DNA of 64,000 bases from NCBI GenBank assembly GCA_014804795.1, contig JAAUZC010000036.1, positions 62,001 to 126,000 of the forward strand. The letters run 5' to 3'. The DNA is from Lachnospiraceae bacterium (GTDB lineage: Bacteria > Bacillota > Clostridia > Lachnospirales > Lachnospiraceae). The notes under the pieces were generated by a model. It did not search any database. It was not told where the DNA came from and worked only from the letters and a program-made list of their open reading frames with translations. Of the stretch, positions 1-8,950 are shown one piece after another; position 1 is the first letter of the stretch, and each line of letters begins with the position of its first letter. The translations under genes and the position numbers were made by a program.

Positions 1-750
1 GTGGAGATCTACGGGGATGTCAACAATTTTCAGGGAACACTGCAGCTCAATGTGAAGCGCGCCCGCTATGCAAAGCAGGGGGAGTACGATCCGAAAAGCT
101 ATCTGCCGGTGAGCGCCTATAATATAGAAGATATGTACGGTGAAGTGATGCAGTACATAAAGGGAATCGCCAATCCGTATCTGCAGAAGCTGTGTCAGAA
201 GATCTTTGTGGAAGACAAGGAATTTGCGGAAAAATTTAAAAGTTCCTCAGCGGCCAAATCCGTACATCATGGTTTTATGGGCGGGCTTTTGGAGCATACG
301 TTGAGTGTGGTAAAGCTTTGTGATTTTTACTGCACAAGATATAAAAAATTGAATAAGGATTTATTAATTACGGCGGCTCTCTGCCACGATATCGGAAAGG
401 TGAAAGAATTGTCTGCATTTCCGATGAATGATTATACGGATGACGGGAATTTTCTCGGACATATTGTGATCGGAACGGAGATGGTGGGAATGAAGATCAG
501 GGAAATAGACGGTTTTCCTGAAAGGCTTGCCATGGAACTGAAACATTGTATTTTATCCCATCACGGGGAATTTGAGTTTGGATCTCCGAAAAAACCGGCT
601 ATTATTGAAGCGGTGGCGCTTAACTTTGCGGATAATACGGATGCGAAGCTGGAGACTTTTACGGAATTACTGAATAATGCATCGGATAAAGGGTGGCTTG
701 GATTTAACAGACTGTTGGATTCCAATGTGACGGCGACGCGGATGGAGTAA
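1..750 (+). CDS. yhaM: 3'-5' exoribonuclease YhaM family, HD domain (5' end outside window)
   Basis: This is the C-terminal 249 residues of a YhaM-type protein; the frame is open at base 1, so the real start lies upstream. Known family members are about 310 residues, with an N-terminal OB-fold that binds nucleic acid followed by an HD metal-dependent phosphohydrolase domain. The HD part is present here: histidines near residues 89-90 and 99, the LCHDIGK motif (HD at 129-130) and a later SHHGE motif. The missing roughly 65 residues would hold the OB-fold. The enzyme trims RNA and DNA 3' ends in the cytoplasm. The GTG at base 1 is probably an internal valine codon, not a start. The family call is good; the exact substrate is inferred. 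Confidence 0.85.
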   Translation: MEIYGDVNNFQGTLQLNVKRARYAKQGEYDPKSYLPVSAYNIEDMYGEVMQYIKGIANPYLQKLCQKIFVEDKEFAEKFKSSSAAKSVHHGFMGGLLEHTLSVVKLCDFYCTRYKKLNKDLLITAALCHDIGKVKELSAFPMNDYTDDGNFLGHIVIGTEMVGMKIREIDGFPERLAMELKHCILSHHGEFEFGSPKKPAIIEAVALNFADNTDAKLETFTELLNNASDKGWLGFNRLLDSNVTATRME

Positions 751-809
751 ATTTCATTGTTATTAAAGCTTGATTTAATTATTTGCAAATCGGGGTAGTG
801 GGGAAAAGG

Positions 810-2339
810 ATGACATTTCAGAAAAATCAAATCTATACAGTGACAATAGAGGATATTGGAACAGAAGGGGAAGGGATCGGCAAAATTGACGGCTTTTCCC
901 TTTTTGTGAAGGATGCGCTGCCGGGAGATGTGGCGAAGGTGCGGCTGACAAAGGTGAAGAAGAATTATGCTTATGCCAGACTGGAAGAAGTGCTTACGCC
1001 ATCCCCTGACAGAGTAGAGCCGCCCTGCCCTTTTCACAGGCAGTGCGGGGGATGCCAGATTCAGGCGCTTTCCTACGAGAAACAGCTGGCATTTAAACAG
1101 GCTAAAGTGGAGAATAATCTGGTGCGGATCGGCGGATTTGCGCCGGAAAAAATTCAGGAAATCATGGAGCCCATCATTGGTATGGATGATCCATGGCGTT
1201 ATCGGAATAAAGCGCAGTATCCGTTTGGATATGGGAAAGACGGAAAGCTTATAACAGGGTTTTATGCGGGGCGGACGCACTCAATCATTGCCAATACGGA
1301 TTGTCTGCTTGGAGTACCGGAAAATAAGGAGATACTGGAAATCATACTGGAGCATATGGAGCGGTATCAGGTGCAGGCCTATGATGAAAAGACAGGAAAA
1401 GGACTTGTGCGGCATGTGCTGATTCGAAAAGGGTTCTCCAGCGGCGAGCTGATGGTTTGTATAGTGCTGAATATCAAAAAGACAGGGCAGGTACAATGTA
1501 GCGGAGAATGGATTCCGGAGCAGAATAAGCTGGTGGACAGGCTTGCGCTGATTCATGGTATGATGAACATTTCTGTGAATGTCAACCATGAGAAAACGAA
1601 TGTGATCATGGGAGAGGAAACTCATACGGTCTGGGGCAGAGATAAGATCCGGGATACGATGCATCTGTTCCGTACTGACGGGGAAGAATTTGTAAAAACT
1701 GACAAAAGTGTCATATATGAGATTTCTCCGCGTTCTTTCTATCAGGTCAATTCCACACAGGCGGGGAAGCTTTACTCTACGGCGCTTTCCTATGCCGGAT
1801 TGACAGGAAAGGAAACGGTGTGGGATCTGTACTGCGGAATCGGGACTATTTCTCTGTTTCTTGCGAAAGAAGCGGGGAAGGTTTACGGCGTGGAGGTGAT
1901 ACCGGAAGCCGTTGAGGACGCCCGCGAAAATGCCCGGAAAAATAATATTACCAATGCAGAATTTTTTGTGGGGGCAGCAGAAAAAGTACTGCCGGAGTTT
2001 TATGAAAAGGGAAAAATTCGTGAAAGTCGGGATGAGAGCGGGGAGGAGGAAAATGACAAAACGGAGGACGGCCGCGGAATCAGGGCGGATATGTGCCACC
2101 CGGATGTGATCGTGGTAGATCCCCCGAGAAAAGGCTGTGATGAAGTCTGCCTGCGGACGATCCTGAGGATGCAGCCAAAGCGGGTGGTTTATGTGAGCTG
2201 TGATTCCGCTACACTGGCAAGAGATTTGAAGGTGCTTTGTGAGGGCGGGTATGAGTTAAAGAAGGGGAGAGTGTGCGATCAGTTCTGCCAGGGGGTGCAT
2301 GTGGAAGTCGCATGTTGTCTGCAAAGGAAGGATTTTTGA
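810..2339 (+). CDS. rlmD: 23S rRNA (uracil-C5)-methyltransferase, RlmD/RumA family
   Basis: This SAM-dependent enzyme makes 5-methyluridine in 23S rRNA. An N-terminal TRAM domain (about residues 1-60) is followed by the CPFHRQCGGC segment, whose cysteines bind a 4Fe-4S cluster in this family. The SAM-binding motif is DLYCGIGTIS and the catalytic cysteine lies in YVSCDSATLARD. I chose the ATG at 810, which follows a GGGGAAAAGG stretch; an in-frame TTG at 783 has no ribosome binding site. The protein is about 509 residues, longer than the usual 450 or so, mainly because of an acidic insertion (SGEEENDKTEDG region) between the SAM domain and the catalytic motif. In Gram-positives one enzyme of this family can modify two sites (RlmCD), so the exact uridine is not settled. 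Confidence 0.9.
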   Translation: MTFQKNQIYTVTIEDIGTEGEGIGKIDGFSLFVKDALPGDVAKVRLTKVKKNYAYARLEEVLTPSPDRVEPPCPFHRQCGGCQIQALSYEKQLAFKQAKVENNLVRIGGFAPEKIQEIMEPIIGMDDPWRYRNKAQYPFGYGKDGKLITGFYAGRTHSIIANTDCLLGVPENKEILEIILEHMERYQVQAYDEKTGKGLVRHVLIRKGFSSGELMVCIVLNIKKTGQVQCSGEWIPEQNKLVDRLALIHGMMNISVNVNHEKTNVIMGEETHTVWGRDKIRDTMHLFRTDGEEFVKTDKSVIYEISPRSFYQVNSTQAGKLYSTALSYAGLTGKETVWDLYCGIGTISLFLAKEAGKVYGVEVIPEAVEDARENARKNNITNAEFFVGAAEKVLPEFYEKGKIRESRDESGEEENDKTEDGRGIRADMCHPDVIVVDPPRKGCDEVCLRTILRMQPKRVVYVSCDSATLARDLKVLCEGGYELKKGRVCDQFCQGVHVEVACCLQRKDF

Positions 2340-2404
2340 AATTTATTAAGTGCTTTCAGGCATAAGTGAGCTGACGGCATTTAGCTATGAAAGGGGAAGA
2401 TCAT

Positions 2405-2770
2405 TTGAAATATATCAGACAATTCGGAATCATACTGTTTATATCTTTTATAGGGGAGATTTTGCACAAGGTGCTGCCGCTTCCGATTCCGGCGAGCATA
2501 TACGGGATCATCCTTTTGTTTCTGTGTCTGGAACGGAAAGTGATATCCGTATCTGCGATAAAGGAGACCAGTAGTTTTCTGATAGAGATTATGCCAGTCA
2601 TGTTTATTCCTGCGGCGGCAGGGTTGATTGATTCCTGGCAGACGTTCAGGGCGGCATGGGTTCCTTATATAGTGGTCACAGTGGTTTCCACGGTTGCGGT
2701 GATGGCAGTATCCGGAAGAGCGGTACAGGCCGTGATGAAGCGGTCAAAAAGGAAGGAAGGGCGGAAATGA
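2405..2770 (+). CDS. lrgA: LrgA/CidA family membrane protein
   Basis: This is a 121-residue, four-helix hydrophobic protein of the LrgA/CidA (holin-like) family. The SFIGEILHKVLPLPIPASIYG segment near the N-terminus is the family hallmark. In other Firmicutes LrgA and LrgB act together in the cytoplasmic membrane and have been linked to murein hydrolase control and pyruvate transport. The TTG at 2405 is the likely start because AAGGGGAAG sits about 5 bases upstream; an ATG at 2387 overlaps that Shine-Dalgarno sequence. The stop overlaps the lrgB start (ATGA), so the two are translationally coupled. It lies about 65 bases after rlmD and may be read with it. Confidence 0.85.
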   Translation: MKYIRQFGIILFISFIGEILHKVLPLPIPASIYGIILLFLCLERKVISVSAIKETSSFLIEIMPVMFIPAAAGLIDSWQTFRAAWVPYIVVTVVSTVAVMAVSGRAVQAVMKRSKRKEGRK

Positions 2771-3459
2771 GTGAATTTTTTGAGGAATCAGTCTTTTTTG
2801 GTGTGTTTATCACGCTGTTTTCATACGGTCTGGGCCTTTGGCTGAAAAAGAAGTTCAAGAGGGCTCTCTTTAATCCACTGCTGATCGCTATTATCATCAC
2901 AATACTGTTTCTTGTTTTGTGCCGTATTGATTATAGTATATATAACGAAGGGGCAAAATATATCAGCTTTTTGCTGACGCCGGCTACGATCTGTCTTGCG
3001 GTTCCTTTGTATGAGCAGTTTGAGCTGTTGAAGAAAAATTATAAGGCGGTGCTGGTCGGCATTGTTTCAGGAGTGCTGACCAGTCTCTGCAGTATTTTTA
3101 TTATGGCGGGTCTGTTCAAGTTCGATCATGCATCTTATGTGACATTGCTGCCGAAATCCATCACAACCGCAATCGGCATGGGTGTTTCGGAGGAACTCGG
3201 GGGCTATGTGCCGATCACGGTGGCGGTCATTATTGTGACGGGAGTATTGGGCAATATGATTGCAGAAATAGTATGTAAGATTTTCCGAATTCGGGAGCCT
3301 GTTGCAAGAGGTATTGCCATAGGTACTGCTTCCCATGCGATAGGAACGGCAAAGGCTATGGAAATGGGACCTGTGGAGGGCGCGATGAGTAGTTTGTCCA
3401 TTGTTGTTTCAGGTATATTGACGGTGGTCGGCGCTAATATTTTTGCACGGTTTATGTGA
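2767..3459 (+). CDS. lrgB: LrgB family membrane protein
   Basis: This 230-residue polytopic membrane protein matches LrgB/CidB in length and motifs: LLPKSITTAIGMGVSEELGG in the middle and RGIAIGTASHAIGTAKAMEMGP near the C-terminus are conserved family blocks. It partners with the upstream LrgA. The start codon ATG at 2767 overlaps the lrgA stop by four bases and is preceded by GGAAGGGCGG. An upstream in-frame extension exists but lies inside lrgA, so it was not used. Transcription of the pair ends somewhere before the AT-rich island; no clear terminator was found directly after the stop. Confidence 0.88.
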   Translation: MSEFFEESVFFGVFITLFSYGLGLWLKKKFKRALFNPLLIAIIITILFLVLCRIDYSIYNEGAKYISFLLTPATICLAVPLYEQFELLKKNYKAVLVGIVSGVLTSLCSIFIMAGLFKFDHASYVTLLPKSITTAIGMGVSEELGGYVPITVAVIIVTGVLGNMIAEIVCKIFRIREPVARGIAIGTASHAIGTAKAMEMGPVEGAMSSLSIVVSGILTVVGANIFARFM

Positions 3460-3531
3460 GAAAGTCTGACTTTTCTGCACAAGATTTCTGCTTGAACCTG
3501 GTGAAGGTCGGGCATTTATCGGAAGGCCGAA

Positions 3532-3639
3532 GAAGAGTACAAGCTTACTTTGCAGAAGAAAGACAGCTACGGAAATGTGTAGTTCAACCTTGTGGATATG
3601 GAAGAATACTACCGTTTCAAAGATGCAAACAAGAATTAG
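3532..3639 (+). pseudogene. decayed gene remnant, 36 codons with an internal stop
   Basis: One frame from 3532 to 3639 reads EEYKLTLQKKDSYGNV, a TAG stop, then FNLVDMEEYYRFKDANKN and TAA-type termination (TAG). The residue pattern on both sides of the internal stop is protein-like and continuous, suggesting the tail of a gene broken by a nonsense mutation. I do not recognise the family with certainty; such short tails are common among genes of integrative elements. It marks the left edge of the AT-rich island just after lrgB. Confidence 0.35.
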
Positions 3640-3931
3640 GGCTAAAATAAAACACTGGACAGAAGCGATAAGCTGCTGATGCGAACAAAGCATTGGCAAA
3701 CCTTAAACCCGCTTGATATTTGATAAAACTTATGTTGTAATTATATTGTGATTTTGTAATTTGTTTTTCGGGGACAAATGATTGTTGGCTATAAATACGT
3801 TGGAAGATTTTAAGTAATAAAGATATAGGGAAATCGATCTCGAACGAGACGCAAATGTTATCCCCATAAACTTTCTCAAGAATAAGATGTTTTGACATAT
3901 GTATTAGACAAAATTTGCTAGGATTTTGCAC
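3617..3931 (-). other. AT-rich stretch 3640-4053; possible gene fragment on the minus strand
   Basis: The 590 bases between lrgB and the methyltransferase hold no convincing intact gene. On the minus strand a GTG-started frame of 104 codons (3931 to 3617) is open, and the same frame stays open upstream to about 3994 with no better start. The residues in between (for example ILEKVYGDNICVSFEIDFP) look protein-like, so this could be a degraded gene; I recognise no family. A short inverted repeat TCTCGAACGAGA is at about 3838-3849. Base composition is clearly more AT-rich than the rlmD/lrgAB side. Confidence 0.25.
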
Positions 3932-4053
3932 TGTATGAATAATGCCATTATGAAATTCACTGAAAGGTAATAATTCTGTTTCGTTGGAGATAAAAAAGTA
4001 TTGCTAAATGCTAACTGCATAAATAAGTACTACAAAAGTGAGGAAATGATATT

Positions 4054-5670
4054 ATGAGAGTAGCAGATTTCTTCTGCGGTGGAGGCGGATTTTCTGAAGG
4101 TTTCCGTCAAGCAGGTTTTGATATTGTTTTTGCTGTTGATAAATGGGAACCAGCAGTAAAAACATACAGAGGAAATAAGCCGGGAGTAAATGTTATACAA
4201 GACGATGTGATTAGAATTTCTCAATTACCGAATGATGAGTTTGAGGCGTTGGTCCCCGATTCTGAAGTGATTATTGGATCTCCTCCGTGTCAAGCTTTTT
4301 CCCATTCAAACAAATCCGGTAATGCAGATAAGTCGATTGGTATTCAACTGATAGAGGCTTATCTAAGAATTATTGCACGAAAAAAATTTAAACAAAATTC
4401 TATTCTTCGCTACTGGGTTTTAGAAAATGTCCCTGCTGTTAAGGACTATATTAAAGAGGAATATACCGCAGCAGATTTTGGTTTGGAGGGCGATTTTGTC
4501 TTAAGACCATGTGGCGGTGCCTCTGGAAAATATAATGCAAAATATTATGGGGCACCTACAAATAGAAAACGATATCTGTGTGGTGAATTTCCAGAGCCTA
4601 TTAAAATAAAAAATGACGATAATGTGACTACGTTGAAAATGGTTCTTGATTCACTTGGAGATCCTTTAAGAAAAGATAATAATCTTATAACAGATATTAA
4701 CTATCCGAATCTTTTTATTGATTGCCAGCAAGTTACAGATCAACATTACATATATGAATTAGCGGACTTTGAATGTAAGACAGCAAAGCGACTAAAGCAG
4801 GACAAGGGATATATGGGGAAAATGTCATTTCCCGAAAATACATTGAAACCTGCAAGAACTGTGATGGCGACCATGTCTGCTAGTTCAAGAGAGGCAATGA
4901 TTCTTGGGTATAAAGATGGAAAATATCGTCTGCCTACAGTCAGGGAAGCTGCTTGTATGATGAGTTTCCCAATTGATTATTGGTTTTATGGCGATTCAAA
5001 AGGAACTAAACATACTCTTGTTGGCAATGCTGTCCCTCCGAAGATGTCGTATGCAATTGCTAAAGCTATTGCAATGGCTGAAAATGTACCATTACCAAAG
5101 GGGTATCCAAGAATAAAACATGATAGCAACATCGAATTTTATAATCTCAACGGAGTTGCCTTTGAAATAAAAAAGGAGATGCCCCGGCGTGCGGTGGCAA
5201 AATTCAAGTACCACATTCCATACTTAATTATTGATGCATTTCGTGTTGAGCTTACAAATTATCATTCTGATTTTGCAAATAAAAAATATACGTGGGATGC
5301 AGAAATTCACTATAGCCAAGGTAAAAATAAGGCAAAAATATATCTTCCAACATTGGATTTATACGACTTACCAGATGATTATCATTCAAGAATCACAGAG
5401 TTTTTGACTACAGTTAGTAAAAAGATTCCTGAGGAGAATACCTTTCAGCAAGTATACTGTATGACATCTGAACAAAGGGAAAAAACACCTTGGATTGGAC
5501 CGTATGAACTTTTAGATTTTATCAAAAAATTTATTGATGAGTTTATTATTATTGATGAACAAAAAAGGTTGATACCTATCCGGGAAACACCTGATAATTT
5601 GCCGCTAGCAACCGCTGTTGGATACTATATACTTTCAAATATTGTAAATCAAATGGGAGGTTCAAGATAA
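4054..5670 (+). CDS. DNA (cytosine-5)-methyltransferase with C-terminal extension
   Basis: The first gene of the restriction-like operon. It methylates cytosine at C5 in a specific DNA sequence using SAM, protecting self DNA. Motif I is DFFCGGGGFSEGF (5-17), the catalytic PCQ of motif IV has Cys79, motif VI ENV is at 124-126, and motif X GNAVPP is at 324-329. The core therefore ends near residue 345, as usual. About 190 further residues follow and are not part of the standard enzyme; their role is unknown, perhaps contact with partner proteins. A GAGGAA sequence precedes the ATG. The TAA stop overlaps the next ATG (TAATG), so translation is coupled. Target sequence cannot be read from the protein. 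Confidence 0.92.
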   Translation: MRVADFFCGGGGFSEGFRQAGFDIVFAVDKWEPAVKTYRGNKPGVNVIQDDVIRISQLPNDEFEALVPDSEVIIGSPPCQAFSHSNKSGNADKSIGIQLIEAYLRIIARKKFKQNSILRYWVLENVPAVKDYIKEEYTAADFGLEGDFVLRPCGGASGKYNAKYYGAPTNRKRYLCGEFPEPIKIKNDDNVTTLKMVLDSLGDPLRKDNNLITDINYPNLFIDCQQVTDQHYIYELADFECKTAKRLKQDKGYMGKMSFPENTLKPARTVMATMSASSREAMILGYKDGKYRLPTVREAACMMSFPIDYWFYGDSKGTKHTLVGNAVPPKMSYAIAKAIAMAENVPLPKGYPRIKHDSNIEFYNLNGVAFEIKKEMPRRAVAKFKYHIPYLIIDAFRVELTNYHSDFANKKYTWDAEIHYSQGKNKAKIYLPTLDLYDLPDDYHSRITEFLTTVSKKIPEENTFQQVYCMTSEQREKTPWIGPYELLDFIKKFIDEFIIIDEQKRLIPIRETPDNLPLATAVGYYILSNIVNQMGGSR

Positions 5671-6962
5671 TGGATTCTGCTACCAGAAAAGCCAAATTGG
5701 AGGAACTTAAAACTAATCAACTTAACCAGAAAATGACAGGCATTCCTTTGCGTTATAAAGGATCAATAAGAGAGGAAGTCGTTTGGCGTATTCCATTAGA
5801 CTATCTTATTTATAACAAGTATAACGGCAGAATAGGTTCTGATGTATTATCGTATGAAAAGCAATACGGTGAACTGAATGCAGAATTGGATTCTGATTGT
5901 GAAATCATTGAGAAATTTTTGTATGAATCAAAAGAAGCTCGCAATGAAATAACTATGAAGAGTCTTTTGGAAATTGGGCAGCAACGATATGGAATTGTCA
6001 CAGCAGATGGTATTATTGTAGATGGGAATCGTCGGGCAATGCTGTTGAATCGGTTGTTTCATAAACGGGATGAACTTGGATATACATATGCTCAGGTCGA
6101 GCAGTGTCAATACTTTCTCGCAATTATTCTTCCCGGTGATGCTGAGGAAAAGGATATTCAGAAACTTGAAACAATTTATCAAATGGGTGAAGACGATAAG
6201 TTGGATTATAATCCTATTGAAAAGTATCTCAAATGTAAAGAGTTAAAGCGTCTTGGGTTTGATGAAAAAGATATTGCCAACTTCATGAGCGAAAAACCCG
6301 GACAAATCGCGAAATACTTAGATATTTTGAAACTGATGGAAGATTATCTAAAGGAGTATGGTTACGACGGGATTTATACGCGACTGGAAAAAACAGAAGA
6401 TCCTTTTATTAATTTACAAAGCTATTTAGATTCCTACAACCAAAGGGGTGCACATGCCCGGACTGATTGGTCTTATACTGATTTAGATATTTCTGCCTTA
6501 AAAAGTGTATGCTTCGACTATATTCGAGCGAGGTATGAAGGAAAAGAATTTCGTGATATTGCAAAGACAGGCAAAGAGGGAAGTATCTTTTTTTACAAAG
6601 ATTTATGGAATGACTTTTTGGAACAACATCAAAAGAATATTCCTACCGATGAGGAGACTGTCGAAGAATTACGACAGCGTTGGCCTAATGAAGACTTGAG
6701 TCTGTTGCTTAAGCGGCGCGATGAGCTTTGGATCGAGCAAGTAAAGGGACAACTTAAGGGTAATCTTAACAGATTTTCTAGGAAACTCGAGGATAAGCGT
6801 GATGCAAATAAACCGGCAGATCTCATTGAACGAGCTCTTAGCGCTCTTAAATCAGTGGATTGTGAACAAAGTAGTTTTATTGAAGATCCTCATATTGAAG
6901 AAATGATTAAGGAAATCAATAAGCTCACTTGGGAGATGAAAAAAATACTGGAACGGAGTTGA
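5670..6962 (+). CDS. ParB/Srx-fold protein of the restriction-like operon
   Basis: This 430-residue protein has a ParB-like N-terminal layout. IPLDYLIYNKYNGRIG (about 41-56) resembles ParB box I, and IVDGNRRAMLLNRLF (about 116-130) resembles the ParB/sulfiredoxin DGxxR motif. The middle (about 190-245) is helical with a pattern like the ParB helix-turn-helix (YLKCKELKRLGFDEKDIANF), and the C-terminal third is charged and helical. ParB-fold proteins can bind DNA, hydrolyse CTP or ATP, or act as nucleases; none of these can be assigned here. Its place between the methyltransferase and the helicase, with a start overlapping the previous stop, argues for a role in target recognition or regulation of the same system. 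It is not near an origin or parA, so a partition role is unlikely. Confidence 0.7.
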   Translation: MDSATRKAKLEELKTNQLNQKMTGIPLRYKGSIREEVVWRIPLDYLIYNKYNGRIGSDVLSYEKQYGELNAELDSDCEIIEKFLYESKEARNEITMKSLLEIGQQRYGIVTADGIIVDGNRRAMLLNRLFHKRDELGYTYAQVEQCQYFLAIILPGDAEEKDIQKLETIYQMGEDDKLDYNPIEKYLKCKELKRLGFDEKDIANFMSEKPGQIAKYLDILKLMEDYLKEYGYDGIYTRLEKTEDPFINLQSYLDSYNQRGAHARTDWSYTDLDISALKSVCFDYIRARYEGKEFRDIAKTGKEGSIFFYKDLWNDFLEQHQKNIPTDEETVEELRQRWPNEDLSLLLKRRDELWIEQVKGQLKGNLNRFSRKLEDKRDANKPADLIERALSALKSVDCEQSSFIEDPHIEEMIKEINKLTWEMKKILERS

Positions 6963-6964
6963 AC

Positions 6965-8950
6965 ATGGCGGCAAATATCTCATTAGATTTTGATTCGAAT
7001 AAAAATGAAATATATCTGCTTGGGGATATTGTAGAACTGCAAAAGAATCGTTTTGCATGGAGATATGTACAGGACTATTTGCATCCCCATATAGAAGGTA
7101 ATCGTATTGCTATTGCTATCGGGGAAAGTGAACCGTTTGCGGTAATGGCAAACATAAGCGCAATGCTTACAAGATATGGTTTTTCCGAGTCACAAAGCAA
7201 AAGCTCAGAAAAGATAATCCAAGATTATTATGAAGAGGAACGACGGTTTGCGGAATTCTCGAAGAAAGCACTAGACATTCGCAACAACAAGTGCAATAAA
7301 AGCGAATTTGAAAAGTTTACGCAATCAATAGAGAAGAATCTAACTGCAAGATCATTATATCCGCTTCAGCTTCTGTCAGCCTATCATATGGCTTTTTCGC
7401 AGAATTCTTGTAATTTTTCAGTGCCTGGAGCGGGTAAAACAAGCATTGTTTATGGCGCATACGCATATTTACATAACCTACCTAAGGAAGACTCTAAGTA
7501 TATAGATCGAATTTTGATTGTTGGTCCTTTGAGTTCTTTTGGTCCATGGGAATTGGAATTTGAGGAATGTTTTGGTCGCATGCCTAAATCAAAGCGGCTT
7601 GTTGGTGGTATCGATAAATCTGACAAACAAGATTATTTAGTCTCAAAACATCCTGCTGAAATAACCTTGATTTCCTATGCCTCGTTGGTTTCTTTGCAGA
7701 AAGAGATCGGATTTTTTCTCAGAATGAATAAAGTTATGGTTGTACTTGATGAGGCACACAAAGCCAAAAACTCATCAGGTGGAATCATCGCACAGTCTGT
7801 GCTTGAAATCTCGAAGTATAGTAAATCTCGTATTGTTCTTACGGGGACCCCTGCTCCAAATGGATATGAAGACATCTATAATATGTTCAAATTTATTTGG
7901 CCCAATAAAAATGTTATGGAATTTGAAGCCAATCAACTTCGTGATATTACAGCAACAGGAGATCAAGCGAGGGTTTCTCGGCTTATTGACAATATCTCTC
8001 CATATTTTATTCGCATCCGAAAAAGTGATTTGAATATTCCACCGGCGACAGTTCATCCCCCAGTCTATGTTTCGATGGGACCATTGCAACAAAGGATATA
8101 TGATTTTATTGAAAAGAAATATATGGATGAATTTATGACTGATGGGATGGAAAATACTTCCTCTCGCTTTAAAGCGGAGTTAGCTCGGGCTAGGACGATT
8201 CGCTTGATGCAAGCTGCATCTGACCCGGCTATGTTAAGAGCTCCCTTGCGTGATTTTTTTGAAGATGAAGAATGCCCTATAGAAGCATATCAGTCGATTG
8301 ATGATTCGAATGTTTTGAAGTCGATTTTAGATTATGAGGTAAATGAAGTGCCTGCTAAATATACGGCAGTAAAACAATTAGTTAACAAAATCTTGGCTAA
8401 CAACGGAAAGGTTGTCATATGGGCAACATTTATACATACAATCCACGGACTTAAACAATATCTTGAAAATCAAGGAATTCTTTGTCAGGAATTGTATGGA
8501 GAAATACCTGTTGAAAGGGAAGGTAGCAGAGATGATGAATTTGTTCTTACAAGGGAAAAAATTGTAAAAGAATTTCAACATTCAGACTGTCCGTTTAAGG
8601 TTATCATAGCAAATCCTTTTGCGGTCGCTGAGTCCATTTCATTGCATAAAGCGTGCCATAATGCAATTTATATTGAAAGATCTTTCAATGCTGCACATTT
8701 TGTACAATCTAAAGACCGTATTCATCGATATGGATTAAAACAGGGTACAATAACAAATTATTATTATATCTTGTCTCGTGATACTATTGATGAAACCATT
8801 AATGCAAGATTATCTGAAAAAGAACACCGTATGACTGAAATCATGGAAAGTATGCCTATTCCTTTGTTCAATAATATTGCTGAAGATTTGGGTGACGAAG
8901 ATATAAAGGCGTTGATAAGAGATTATGTTAAACGTACTAAAAAGTCTTAA
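6965..8950 (+). CDS. SNF2-type superfamily 2 helicase/translocase
   Basis: A 661-residue ATP-dependent DNA translocase. The Walker A motif VPGAGKTS is at 153-160, the DEAH box (VVLDEAHKAKNS) at 262-265, and motif III as LTGTPAPNGYEDIY. The second RecA-like lobe ends in FVQSKDRIHRYGLKQGT, the SF2 motif VI with both arginines, followed by the NYYYILSRDTIDETI block common to SNF2-like proteins. About 130 N-terminal residues precede the helicase core. The ATG at 6965 follows CGGAG by a few bases and lies 2 bases after the ParB-like gene; an upstream ATG at 6929 would overlap that gene. In restriction systems such motors move along DNA and trigger the nuclease; here this is inferred from context. 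Confidence 0.88.
   Translation: MAANISLDFDSNKNEIYLLGDIVELQKNRFAWRYVQDYLHPHIEGNRIAIAIGESEPFAVMANISAMLTRYGFSESQSKSSEKIIQDYYEEERRFAEFSKKALDIRNNKCNKSEFEKFTQSIEKNLTARSLYPLQLLSAYHMAFSQNSCNFSVPGAGKTSIVYGAYAYLHNLPKEDSKYIDRILIVGPLSSFGPWELEFEECFGRMPKSKRLVGGIDKSDKQDYLVSKHPAEITLISYASLVSLQKEIGFFLRMNKVMVVLDEAHKAKNSSGGIIAQSVLEISKYSKSRIVLTGTPAPNGYEDIYNMFKFIWPNKNVMEFEANQLRDITATGDQARVSRLIDNISPYFIRIRKSDLNIPPATVHPPVYVSMGPLQQRIYDFIEKKYMDEFMTDGMENTSSRFKAELARARTIRLMQAASDPAMLRAPLRDFFEDEECPIEAYQSIDDSNVLKSILDYEVNEVPAKYTAVKQLVNKILANNGKVVIWATFIHTIHGLKQYLENQGILCQELYGEIPVEREGSRDDEFVLTREKIVKEFQHSDCPFKVIIANPFAVAESISLHKACHNAIYIERSFNAAHFVQSKDRIHRYGLKQGTITNYYYILSRDTIDETINARLSEKEHRMTEIMESMPIPLFNNIAEDLGDEDIKALIRDYVKRTKKS

Noticed and set aside
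561-2099. Long minus-strand open frames opposite rlmD
   Set aside because: They are shadows of the plus-strand genes with no ribosome binding sites and no recognisable motifs.
5670-6962. Chromosome partition protein ParB
   Set aside because: No parA, no parS-like sites and no origin genes are near; it is locked into the restriction-like operon by overlapping codons.
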